Shown here one piece after another: positions 1-6,383 of a DNA stretch of 32,473 nt. Each line of letters opens with the position of its first letter. Position 1 is the first letter of the stretch. Under the pieces are notes generated by a model. It saw only the letters and a list, made by a program, of their open reading frames with translations. It did not search any database and was not told where the DNA came from. The translations under genes and the position numbers were made by a program. Source of the DNA: REEB76 sp049698775 (GTDB taxonomy: Bacteria; Pseudomonadota; Gammaproteobacteria; Natronospirales; REEB76); the NCBI GenBank assembly GCA_049698775.1, contig JBAVYM010000008.1:1-32473 (forward strand), read 5' to 3'.

Positions 1-1
1 C

Positions 2-76
2 ATGCCACTGCGGGACTGGAAGGCTGCCCTGAATAGATTTACCATCCAATATGAAGAGCGGATGCCACAGCACTAA
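2..76 (+). pseudogene. 3' end of an unidentified ORF (possibly truncated)
   Basis: An open frame runs from the window edge to a TAA at 74-76 and would encode 24 residues ending EERMPQH. Composition looks coding-like, but so short a stretch can be open by chance. I do not recognise the protein. If real, its body lies left of the window, and a gene here would occupy the downstream side of tRNA-Lys, a usual location for island genes. Low certainty. Confidence 0.2.
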
Positions 77-326
77 GAAATGAAACCAAAACCAAACCCG
101 AATACACAAAATCTAAGACACCCTCCAGGCTCTTGAAATTACCGCATCCCGGCTTTCGCCGGGATGACGAAAGATGAATTATTCAGACTCTCCTTAAGAT
201 TAAGAACGTCTGACAAAATCAAAACGCTTGCCACTGTCTTCCCCACGGCTCCCATCTCCCTTGGTGGAAGAGGGCGAGACGCGAAGCAACGAGCAGGCTG
301 CTTCTCTGCCCTTTGTGACGATGAAA
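77..326. other. Gene-free stretch with a dispersed repeat copy
   Basis: No convincing gene is seen. The stretch contains a short hairpin of the CCCGGC-TTTCG-GCCGGG type at about 148-163. It runs straight into a 38-bp sequence that recurs at 11809-11846. The remainder (197-326) is unremarkable. Short overlapping open frames on both strands lack ribosome-binding sites and family resemblance. Confidence 0.5.
159..196 (+). repeat. Dispersed 38-bp repeat, copy 1
   Basis: These 38 bases match 11809-11846 exactly. The left part (GGGATGACGA) is the edge of the widespread proteobacterial palindrome of the GGATTCCGGC...GGGATGACG type. The right part (AAGATGAATTATTCAGACTC) lies outside the palindrome, so the mobile or duplicated unit is longer than the hairpin alone. 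Here it lies in non-coding DNA; the other copy ends at a stop codon. Confidence 0.8.
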
Positions 327-941
327 CTATTGCTCAGCTTTTGGGGGAGCCATGGTTGTAGTCTTGATAATCCCACCGTTTGCACGTACCCAATCTATGA
401 ACGAATTGAATAGCGGGTACCAGATATGCTGATCATCCTCGCAGACGGGAGCCCCACATAGACTAGCGCTGGCCTCAAACAAATCTTGGGCATTACCAGG
501 ATCGGTAACGATCATCCTTACGTAGTGGTTGCCGTTATTATCCTTGAACTCGAAGTGAGTCCAAAGAAATGCTTTATAGTACCGGTAAGCCTTGTTCAGG
601 CCGATTAGGTCGCTGACGCTGGGTACCTTATCCTGTAGACCAGCGGCGATGATGCGTTTTTGAAGGTCTTCATTGGTCATGACGTCACTGAATGCGCCTA
701 TATCGCTCATCTCCTGCTGGAAAAAGGCGCCGCCCGATACGAGCATCCTGCCTCCATAGAGATCAAAATTGACCTTCTGATTCAGAAGCACGCTGGCTTT
801 CGCCACCCCAGCGCTCTGATTTTGCGCTGTGGGAAGATATCCCGTCCTCGGATCAATGTTCACTGCCTGAAAATAAGTGGAACAGCTAGTAAGCGAGGTT
901 ATCGATACGGCTGCGACTATAGACATGATTTTGGTCTTCAT
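327..941 (-). CDS. Putative lipoprotein of unknown function
   Basis: The predicted protein has 204 residues. It starts with a basic, hydrophobic signal sequence ending in a lipobox (Leu-Thr-Ser-Cys, Cys20), so it is probably lipidated and membrane anchored. A GAGG ribosome-binding site precedes the ATG at 941. The mature part is soluble, with two Cys close together near residue 160 (CGAPVCED) that could form a disulfide. I recognise no family. It stands alone between the left edge and the tRNA array and uses more A/T-rich codons than the housekeeping genes, so it may belong to an island attached downstream of tRNA-Lys. The coding call is fairly secure; the function is unknown. Confidence 0.7.
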   Translation of the reverse strand: MKTKIMSIVAAVSITSLTSCSTYFQAVNIDPRTGYLPTAQNQSAGVAKASVLLNQKVNFDLYGGRMLVSGGAFFQQEMSDIGAFSDVMTNEDLQKRIIAAGLQDKVPSVSDLIGLNKAYRYYKAFLWTHFEFKDNNGNHYVRMIVTDPGNAQDLFEASASLCGAPVCEDDQHIWYPLFNSFIDWVRANGGIIKTTTMAPPKAEQ

Positions 942-1240
942 GACTCACCATCCTCAGCAGAATACTTTTAATTAAAGTCAGAGGACGCCTAGTCAGGCAT
1001 TCCTGTTAGTCATTACATTCCCGGAGCTTGGCAAGATTACTACATCCCCTAGGATTTGCAAACGACGAGCCAGGGAACAGCGAAGCCCGAGGCGAGAAAC
1101 CCTCGATAGTCCCTGCGAACGGAACCGGCGGAGTTCTTCGCAGCCGTACGCAGTCCGTATCGGGGCGTAGAGTCAGGAGGCCGCGCGAAGTAATGGATTC
1201 CCAACGCAGGATAATCGCGGCGAAAGGGATAGTCGCTCTT

Positions 1241-1325
1241 GGACTTTCCGGCGGAGCCGGATAGCGCAGCTGGAAAGCGAACCTACGACTCGTTGAAGAA
1301 AGAATCTTCTGGTGGGCCGTGCAGG
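1241..1325 (-). repeat. 85-bp direct repeat, distal copy, ending in a tRNA-Lys tail
   Basis: This segment aligns without gaps to 1505-1589 with 7 mismatches by eye. Both copies contain an imperfect hairpin (CTTTCC ... GGAAAG on the minus strand), the block ACCTACGACTCGTTGAAG and finally the last 16 nt of tRNA-Lys including CCA. The distal copy therefore ends in a tRNA tail with no tRNA body attached. Confidence 0.85.
1310..1325 (-). pseudogene. tRNA-Lys 3' tail fragment 1
   Basis: Read on the minus strand, this is CCTGCACGGCCCACCA, identical to the last 16 nt of the intact tRNA-Lys (T-arm end, acceptor strand, discriminator, CCA). No tRNA body lies upstream; it abuts the hairpin module 1326-1445. 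Confidence 0.8.
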
Positions 1326-1445
1326 GCGAGACCGGTGCTTGCATCGGAATGTCGGTGGCATTCCGATCCGGTTGAGCGCCGCGCCATGGATGGCGCGGCC
1401 GGTGATACCGCCAAGGACGGCGCGTGCCTGAAACAAAAATCCCTC
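1326..1445. repeat. Hairpin-rich module next to tRNA-Lys (Lys-1)
   Basis: The module lies between two tRNA-Lys tail fragments. It contains a 9-bp stem with 7-nt loop (1343-1351 with 1359-1367), the palindrome GCGCCAT-GG-ATGGCGC (1381-1396) and a smaller CGCC/GGCG hairpin near 1410-1422. The sequence ACCGGTGC next to the tRNA fragment, and the hairpin centred on AATG...CATT, match the modules at tRNA-Arg in the opposite orientation. Confidence 0.7.
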
Positions 1446-1461
1446 TGGTGGGCCGTGCAGG
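1446..1461 (-). pseudogene. tRNA-Lys 3' tail fragment 2
   Basis: This is a second detached copy of the last 16 nt of tRNA-Lys with encoded CCA, followed as in the real gene by AGAGG on the minus strand. It separates module Lys-1 from the next hairpin stretch. Confidence 0.8.
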
Positions 1462-1573
1462 GCCGGACGCATCGCGCCCGGCGGGCAGTCAGGGCGACTG
1501 CCCTGGACTTTCCGGCGCAGCAGGATAGCGTAGCCGGAAAGCAAACCTACGACTCGTTGAAGGAAGAATCCTC
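1462..1573. repeat. Hairpin-rich module directly downstream of tRNA-Lys (Lys-2)
   Basis: The segment has GC-rich inverted repeats (for example GGGCAGTC ... GACTGCCC near 1481-1505) followed by the 85-bp direct repeat unit leading into the intact tRNA. It resembles the other modules in layout more than in exact sequence. Confidence 0.5.
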
Positions 1574-1649
1574 TGGTGGGCCGTGCAGGATTCGAACCTG
1601 CGACCTACTGATTAAGAGTCAGCAGCTCTACCAACTGAGCTAACGGCCC
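1574..1649 (-). tRNA. tRNA-Lys (CTT anticodon)
   Basis: The 76-nt cloverleaf on the minus strand has acceptor GGGCCGT/ACGGCCC, anticodon loop with CTT, a T-arm with GGTTCGAATCC, and genome-encoded CCA (1574-1576). It is the last tRNA in the array. The gene is enclosed in a perfect 21-bp inverted repeat (1564-1584 and 1643-1663) that includes the acceptor stem, so the leader can pair with discriminator, CCA and trailer. Two detached copies of its 3' end lie downstream. Confidence 0.95.
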
Positions 1650-1722
1650 ACCAGAGGATTCTTTATACGGTTTGACAGATCAAACAACCGGGCTAACAGT
1701 CCGAAAACTCTCATCGAATAAA

Positions 1723-1799
1723 TGGGGTGGACGATGGGACTCGAACCCACGACAGCCGGAATCACAATCCGGGGCTCTACCAACTGAGCTACGCCCACC
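1723..1799 (-). tRNA. tRNA-His (GTG anticodon)
   Basis: The minus-strand sequence begins with the extra G-1 typical of tRNA-His (GGTGGGCG), pairs with CGTCCAC plus C73, and ends in encoded CCA. The anticodon stem-loop is CCGGATTGTGATTCCGG. It closely resembles the E. coli hisR product. It is the only tRNA in the array without a fragment copy beside it. Confidence 0.95.
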
Positions 1800-1844
1800 A
1801 TAACAATCAACCTGTCCGGCGTGCTGCCAGCCTCGCCATTTTAT

Positions 1845-1921
1845 TGGCGCGCCTGGCAGGACTCGAACCTGCGACCGCCGGCTTAGAAGGCCGGTGCTCT
1901 ATCCATCTGAGCTACAGGCGC
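1845..1921 (-). tRNA. tRNA-Arg (TCT anticodon)
   Basis: The 77-nt minus-strand tRNA has acceptor GCGCCTG/CAGGCGC, discriminator G, encoded CCA and anticodon loop CTTCTAA. It decodes AGA/AGG, matching E. coli argX-type tRNA-Arg placed next to tRNA-His as in other gammaproteobacteria. Two copies of its first 19 nt lie upstream at 2047-2065 and 2190-2208. Confidence 0.95.
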
Positions 1922-2046
1922 AAATTCACCACTAACCATCAGCGGTTAAAACCATCCATGGTATTCCCGCCAGCCCGGACCTCCTGTCCGGGCGCTCGAC
2001 CGATTCGAAATGCCATCGGCATTTCGATTGACTGCACCGGTCGAGC
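1922..2046. repeat. Hairpin-rich module upstream of tRNA-Arg (Arg-1)
   Basis: The module contains, in plus orientation, palindrome A ACCAT-CC-ATGGT (1951-1962), hairpin B CCCGGAC-CTCCT-GTCCGGG (1974-1992), then GCGCTCGACCG, and hairpin C TCGAAATGCC-ATC-GGCATTTCGA (2005-2027). It ends with GCACCGGTCGAGCC against a tRNA-Arg 5' fragment. With that fragment it forms a unit of about 144 bp repeated in tandem at 2066-2208. Confidence 0.85.
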
Positions 2047-2065
2047 CCATCTGAGCTACAGGCGC
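2047..2065 (-). pseudogene. tRNA-Arg 5' fragment 1
   Basis: On the minus strand this reads GCGCCTGTAGCTCAGATGG, the first 19 nt of the intact tRNA-Arg (acceptor strand and start of the D-arm), then switches to the module sequence. It cannot fold into a tRNA. Confidence 0.85.
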
Positions 2066-2189
2066 ATATTCGTTACAAAATGTCGGCGGCACAAACCATC
2101 CTTGGTATGTCCGCCGCCCGGACTTCCTGTCCGGGCGCTCGACCGATTCGAAATGCCGTCGGCATTTCGATTAACTGCACCGGTCGAGC
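2066..2189. repeat. Hairpin-rich module upstream of tRNA-Arg (Arg-2)
   Basis: This is the second tandem copy. Palindrome A is ACCATCCTTGGT (2095-2106), hairpin B is CCCGGAC-TTCCT-GTCCGGG (2117-2135) and hairpin C is TCGAAATGCC-GTC-GGCATTTCGA (2148-2170). From hairpin B to the tRNA fragment it is almost identical to Arg-1, whereas the sequence at 2066-2094 differs. Loop changes keep both stems intact. Confidence 0.85.
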
Positions 2190-2208
2190 CCATCTGAGCT
2201 ACAGGCGC
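2190..2208 (-). pseudogene. tRNA-Arg 5' fragment 2
   Basis: This is another copy of the first 19 nt of tRNA-Arg. It is preceded on the minus strand by TGAATTT, the same leader that precedes the intact gene, so the duplicated segment includes a few bases of leader. It lies 13 bp after the CCA end of tRNA-Pro. Confidence 0.85.
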
Positions 2209-2221
2209 AAATTCATTTAAT

Positions 2222-2298
<77 letters not shown>

Positions 2299-2422
2299 AC
2301 GTCAAAATCATTCACTCAACGCCACCTGCTTTGCTCGCAGTCTGTTGCTGGCTCGGTATCCACCTCGCCTAGCAACCCGGCCTCGGACTTCCTGTCCTCG
2401 GCGTTCGCCCTCGCGGGCTCAC
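2299..2422. repeat. Hairpin-rich module upstream of tRNA-Pro (Pro module)
   Basis: This 124-bp stretch lies between the intact tRNA-Pro and its half copy. It contains GGACTTCCTGTCC (about 2385-2397) and GCCC-TCGC-GGGC (about 2406-2418). These match hairpin B and the closing segment of the Arg modules in order and spacing, but palindrome A and hairpin C are not recognisable. Confidence 0.6.
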
Positions 2423-2460
2423 CCCAAAGCAGGTGCGCTACCAGACTGCGCTATGCCCCG
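2423..2460 (-). pseudogene. tRNA-Pro 5' half fragment ending in the anticodon loop
   Basis: The 38 bases match positions 1-38 of tRNA-Pro exactly. Identity breaks just after the anticodon, inside the anticodon loop. The fragment is nearer the array promoter than the intact gene, as if an insertion had occurred inside the original tRNA while a complete tRNA was kept or rebuilt downstream. Confidence 0.85.
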
Positions 2461-2508
2461 CCCACATGCCCCGCTGAATTTCCTGAAACGGGCCGCGCAA
2501 GGGCGGCA

Positions 2509-2537
2509 ATGATACGGTGCCCCCTGATGCCAGTCAA
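2509..2537 (-). promoter_or_regulatory. Predicted sigma70 promoter of the tRNA array
   Basis: On the minus strand TTGACT (2537-2532) is followed after 17 bp by TATCAT (2514-2509). A GC-rich stretch follows, as is common in stable-RNA promoters. Transcription would begin near 2502 and run through the tRNA-Pro fragment, then Pro, Arg, His and Lys. Confidence 0.6.
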
Positions 2538-2609
2538 TTTGACGACGTGCGGTTGGAGGGTGCATGACTGCGTGCGACAATGCGCACCACCAATTCTAAA
2601 ACGTGCAAC

Positions 2610-3470
2610 ATGCCAGCCCAGATCATTGACGGCAAAGCTCTGGCTCATGAAATCCGCGACGACATCCGGCGCCGGGTGGGCTTGCGGGTCAAGCACAAAC
2701 AGCGCGCACCCGGTTTGGCAGTGGTATTGGTGGGCGCCGATCCAGCTTCCGAGATTTACGTGCGCAACAAACGGCAAGCGTGCCAGGAAGTCGGTTTTAT
2801 CTCTCGCGCCTTCGATCTGCCCGCGAATACCTCCGAAGCCACGCTCCTGGAACTCATTGACAAACTCAATGCCGACTCGGCGATTGACGGCATCCTGGTG
2901 CAATTGCCGCTGCCAGCGTACATCAATACCGAAACCATCATAGAGCGTGTACGGCCCGACAAGGACGTGGATGGCTTTCATCCGTACAACGTAGGCCGCC
3001 TGGCGCAGCGCATCCCATTGCTGCGCCCCTGCACGCCTTACGGCATCATCAAGCTTCTGCAGAAATACGGTGAGACCTTTGTCGGTCGCAACGCGGTGGT
3101 GGTCGGCGCGTCCAACATCGTCGGTCGGCCCATGGCCATGGAACTGCTGCTCATGGGCGCCACCGTGACAGTCTGTCACCGTTTCACGGCGGACTTGGAA
3201 CAGCATGTGCGCACGGCGGACATTCTGGTGGTGGCCGTGGGCAAGCCCAATCTGATTCCAGGTGCCTGGATCAAATCCGGTGCCACGGTAATTGACGTGG
3301 GTATGAATCGTCTGGGCGACGGACGTTTGGTGGGTGACGTGGAATTTGAAGCCGCGAAGCAGCGCGCTGCTCTCATTACGCCGGTGCCGGGCGGTGTCGG
3401 TCCCATGACGGTGGCGATGCTGCTCAACAACACTCTCGCCTCTGCGGAACAACACGACAAACGCAGCTGA
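2610..3470 (+). CDS. folD: Bifunctional methylenetetrahydrofolate dehydrogenase/cyclohydrolase FolD
   Basis: FolD interconverts 5,10-methylene-THF, 5,10-methenyl-THF and 10-formyl-THF in the cytoplasm, supplying one-carbon units for purine and fMet synthesis. The 286-residue protein has the usual length. Tyr50, Lys54 and Asp121 fall at the positions of the E. coli catalytic residues. The nucleotide-binding segment VVGASNIVGRP lies near 165-174 and the signature PGGVGPMT near the C-terminus. I chose the ATG at 2610 over the in-frame one at 2580 because the family N-terminus starts at MPAQIIDG. The gene is convergent with cysS: its stop ends at 3470 and the cysS stop begins at 3471, leaving no room for a terminator. 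Confidence 0.97.
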   Translation: MPAQIIDGKALAHEIRDDIRRRVGLRVKHKQRAPGLAVVLVGADPASEIYVRNKRQACQEVGFISRAFDLPANTSEATLLELIDKLNADSAIDGILVQLPLPAYINTETIIERVRPDKDVDGFHPYNVGRLAQRIPLLRPCTPYGIIKLLQKYGETFVGRNAVVVGASNIVGRPMAMELLLMGATVTVCHRFTADLEQHVRTADILVVAVGKPNLIPGAWIKSGATVIDVGMNRLGDGRLVGDVEFEAAKQRAALITPVPGGVGPMTVAMLLNNTLASAEQHDKRS

Positions 3471-4868
3471 CTACTTGCGCCTCCAAGTCGTCCCTTTGGC
3501 CCCATCTTCAATCAGTATCCCATTGTCATCAAGCTCGGTGCGGATGCGATCAGCTTCTGCCCAATGTTTGTGTTTGCGTGCCGTATTGCGCGCCTCAATC
3601 ATGTTTTCGATCTGCTCAGCGGATAGGTTGTTCGCTTCCGCCACCGCAGTCTGCAAATAGCCCTCGGGCTCCGATTGCAGGATGCCGAGTGTGCCGCTCA
3701 ATGCCACCAGCAAGCCCGCCAACTCAGCCACTTGCCCGGCACTCGTTTCCCGCCGCCGGTTTATTTCACGGGCCAGATCGAACAACACACTGATGGCGAC
3801 CGGCGTGTTGAAATCATCATTCATGGCCGCCGCGAATCGCTCGCGGAATTCACTGTCTCGCGGCGCGCTCCCGGGCTGAATGCCGCGCAACGCGGTATAA
3901 AGACGCGCAAGCCCGGTGGCGGCCACATCCAGGGATTTATCCGAATAATTAAGCGGACTGCGGTAATGACTGTTGAGGATGAAATAGCGCACCACTTCCG
4001 GTCGGTATTTCTTCAGCACTTCGCGCACGGTAAAGAAATTGCCCAAGGACTTGGACATCTTCTCCTCGTCCACCTGCACGAAGCCGTTGTGCATCCAGAC
4101 ATTCACAAAATGTTCGCCGGTGGCGGCTTCCGACTGGGCGATTTCGTTCTCGTGGTGCGGGAACTGCAAGTCCATGCCGCCGCCGTGGATGTCGAAATGA
4201 TTGCCGAGCGCCTGCGTGGCCATCGCCGAGCATTCGATATGCCAGCCCGGTCGGCCCGCACCCCAGGGTGAAGGCCAACTCGGTTCGCCCGGCTTGGCTG
4301 TTTTCCACAGCACGAAATCCAGAGGGTCACGCTTGGCTTCGTCCACCTCGACACGCGCTCCGGCGCGCAAATCTTCAAGCCGTTTACCCGACAGGCGGCC
4401 GTAATCCTTGAAGCGGCTGACGGCATAGTACACATCGCCGTTTACGCCCTGATAGGCATGGCCCTTATTCACCAGGGCTTTCACCATGCCCACGATGGCT
4501 TGGATGGAACGGGTGGCATGCGGCTCAATATCCGGACGCAATACGCCGAGCGCGGCTTCATCCTCGTGTGATGCGGCAATGAAACGCGTCGTCAGCGCCT
4601 CGATGGATTCACCGTTTTCCGCGGCACGCCGGATGATCTTGTCGTCAATATCGGTGATGTTGCGGACATAGGTAAGTTTATAGCCGCTCTCCTGCAGCCA
4701 GCGCGCCACCATGTCGAACACCACCAGCATGCGCGCATGCCCAAGGTGCATGCGGTCATACACCGTGAGGCCGCACACGTACATGCGCACTTCCCCGGCG
4801 CGTATGGGTTTGAAAACCTCTTTCTTCCGGGTAAGTGAATTGTGGATTTGCAGCACGGGCTTGCTCAT
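3471..4868 (-). CDS. cysS: Cysteinyl-tRNA synthetase
   Basis: This class I synthetase charges tRNA-Cys in the cytoplasm. The 465-residue protein shows the HIGH-type motif HLGHAR (from residue 41), zinc ligands including Cys32 (MYVCGLTVYD), WHIECSAMA and HHENEIAQSEA, and the KMSKS loop (KMSKSLGNF). The ATG at 4868 overlaps the gltX stop as ATGA, which supports this start over one four codons upstream and suggests translational coupling. The cysS-cyclophilin-lpxH neighbourhood also occurs in E. coli. Confidence 0.97.
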   Translation of the reverse strand: MSKPVLQIHNSLTRKKEVFKPIRAGEVRMYVCGLTVYDRMHLGHARMLVVFDMVARWLQESGYKLTYVRNITDIDDKIIRRAAENGESIEALTTRFIAASHEDEAALGVLRPDIEPHATRSIQAIVGMVKALVNKGHAYQGVNGDVYYAVSRFKDYGRLSGKRLEDLRAGARVEVDEAKRDPLDFVLWKTAKPGEPSWPSPWGAGRPGWHIECSAMATQALGNHFDIHGGGMDLQFPHHENEIAQSEAATGEHFVNVWMHNGFVQVDEEKMSKSLGNFFTVREVLKKYRPEVVRYFILNSHYRSPLNYSDKSLDVAATGLARLYTALRGIQPGSAPRDSEFRERFAAAMNDDFNTPVAISVLFDLAREINRRRETSAGQVAELAGLLVALSGTLGILQSEPEGYLQTAVAEANNLSAEQIENMIEARNTARKHKHWAEADRIRTELDDNGILIEDGAKGTTWRRK

Positions 4869-6286
4869 GGCTTGCAGCAATCCAGCGTCGCGCGCAGGCG
4901 CTGCTCAATCAGGACGGGCGACATCAGGCGCCACAGCCGCTCCATTTCCGGCCCATGCGTCTGCCCGGTCAATGCGGCGCGCAGCGGCGCGAACAGGTTC
5001 TTGCCGGACAGGCGGGTTTCAATTCCCACTGCCTTGGCGAACAGCCGAAAATCCGCCGGTGCCTGCTTGAAACAAGCCAGTGCCAGCTCGAAAAACCCGC
5101 GCCCGGTTGCGCGAATCACAGTGAGGGCAGTTTCATCCAGCTCAAACTGGTTAGCAAAAATGATGCGTGCCCACATGAGTGCCTCGACCGGCCGCGACAG
5201 GTTTTCCTGAACCAGTTCAAGAAATGCATCACGCCGGTCAGGCGGCACCAAGGAGTTCAATTCCGGCCGCGCCTGCGTCAGCCACTGCCACAATCTCGCT
5301 GTGCCCACGCCTCGCACTGCCGCGCGCTGCCAGTGTTCCAGTTGCTGATGGTCATAATGCGCCGGTGAGTGCCCGATATGCGCAAGCTGGAAATACGCCG
5401 CGAGATCCGCGAACGACATGAAATCATTGCTGGCATACGTGTGCCCCAAGCGCGCCAGATAATTCAGGAGCGCCTCGGGAAGAATGCCATCGTCGCGCAA
5501 CTCCCGAAGACTGCCGCCGCCTTCGCGTTTGGACAATGGCGCGCCGCCTTCGCCCACAATCAGCGCAAGATGGCCATACTGCGGTACCGTCAGCGAAAGC
5601 GCCTTGAGCAACAGGATCTGGCGCGGCGTGTTGGCCAGATGGTCTTCTCCGCGCAATACATGGGTAACATCCATGAGGGCATCGTCCGCTGCATTGCTGA
5701 AGAAAAATGCCGGGCTGCCGTCGGCACGCTGGATCACAAAGTCGCCGATGTCGCGATGCGCGAACACCTGTCGGCCGCGAACCAGATCGTCAAATTCCGT
5801 CTCGCCGCTTTCCGGGACTCGAAAGCGCAGTGCCGGTTTCAAGCCTTTCGCCAGACGTGCTTTAATCCCATCGGCGGTCAGCCGCGCGCAGGTGCCGGCA
5901 TAGCGCGGCGGTTTGCCGGCCGCAAGCTGCAGCTTGCGAGCCAGCGCCAATTCGGTGGGCGTGCAGAAACACGGGTAGGTCAAACCCGATTCCGCCAATT
6001 TATCTATGTAGCCACGGTAAATCCGGCCGCGTTCAGACTGCCGGTAAGGCCCGTGCCGGCCGCCGACATCCGGCCCTTCCTGCCAGCCAATACCCAACCA
6101 GGCGAGGTCTTCGATGAGAGCGAGCTCGAATTCCTGACGCGAGCGTTCCGCGTCGGTATCCTCGATGCGCAGGATGAACTCGCCATGAGCGTGCGCCGCC
6201 AGCAAGGCGCTGAACAACGCGGTGCGCGCGTTTCCGACGTGCAAGTGGCCGGTGGGGCTGGGCGCGAAGCGGGTACGAATGGTCAT
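4865..6286 (-). CDS. gltX: Glutamyl-tRNA synthetase
   Basis: GltX attaches glutamate to tRNA-Glu for protein synthesis and for tetrapyrrole synthesis by the C5 route. The 473-residue class I enzyme has the motif PSPTGHLHVGNAR at the N-terminus, a Cys cluster (CFCTP ... GTCA, about residues 97-130) like the E. coli zinc site, and the KMSKS equivalent PLSKREGG near residue 253. It is the first gene of a two-gene minus-strand unit with cysS and diverges from the cyclophilin gene. The 14-bp palindrome GGCCGCATGCGGCC (6304-6317) lies between the two starts. Confidence 0.96.
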   Translation of the reverse strand: MTIRTRFAPSPTGHLHVGNARTALFSALLAAHAHGEFILRIEDTDAERSRQEFELALIEDLAWLGIGWQEGPDVGGRHGPYRQSERGRIYRGYIDKLAESGLTYPCFCTPTELALARKLQLAAGKPPRYAGTCARLTADGIKARLAKGLKPALRFRVPESGETEFDDLVRGRQVFAHRDIGDFVIQRADGSPAFFFSNAADDALMDVTHVLRGEDHLANTPRQILLLKALSLTVPQYGHLALIVGEGGAPLSKREGGGSLRELRDDGILPEALLNYLARLGHTYASNDFMSFADLAAYFQLAHIGHSPAHYDHQQLEHWQRAAVRGVGTARLWQWLTQARPELNSLVPPDRRDAFLELVQENLSRPVEALMWARIIFANQFELDETALTVIRATGRGFFELALACFKQAPADFRLFAKAVGIETRLSGKNLFAPLRAALTGQTHGPEMERLWRLMSPVLIEQRLRATLDCCKP

Positions 6287-6329
6287 GGCGCGCTATTTTA
6301 TCAGGCCGCATGCGGCCCACGTCCGGGTA

Positions 6330-6359
6330 GTGACAATTTTCCACCTCAGCCCGTATCAT
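6330..6359 (+). promoter_or_regulatory. Predicted promoter of the cyclophilin-lpxH pair
   Basis: GTGACA (6330-6335) and TATCAT (6354-6359) are separated by 18 bp, close to sigma70 consensus. They sit 24 bp before the ATG at 6384, in the gltX-cyclophilin divergent gap. Confidence 0.45.
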
Positions 6360-6383
6360 GGCGAACGCTTTTGGAGGACGGTC

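Larger units (their letters stand above)
942..1573. other. Non-coding repeat-rich DNA downstream of tRNA-Lys
   Basis: I see no gene in this 632-bp stretch. It holds an inverted repeat around 1071-1115 (CAGGGA ... TCCCTG), two copies of an 85-bp direct repeat (1241-1325 and 1505-1589), and two 16-bp copies of the tRNA-Lys 3' end (1310-1325, 1446-1461). Several hairpins lie between these copies. Plus-strand open frames crossing it read through the tRNA and are not credible proteins. Confidence 0.7.

Noticed and set aside
1922..2208. Tandem repeats considered as a CRISPR array
   Set aside because: Only two units of about 143 bp, with internal hairpins and tRNA pieces; no regular short repeats, no variable spacers and no cas genes.
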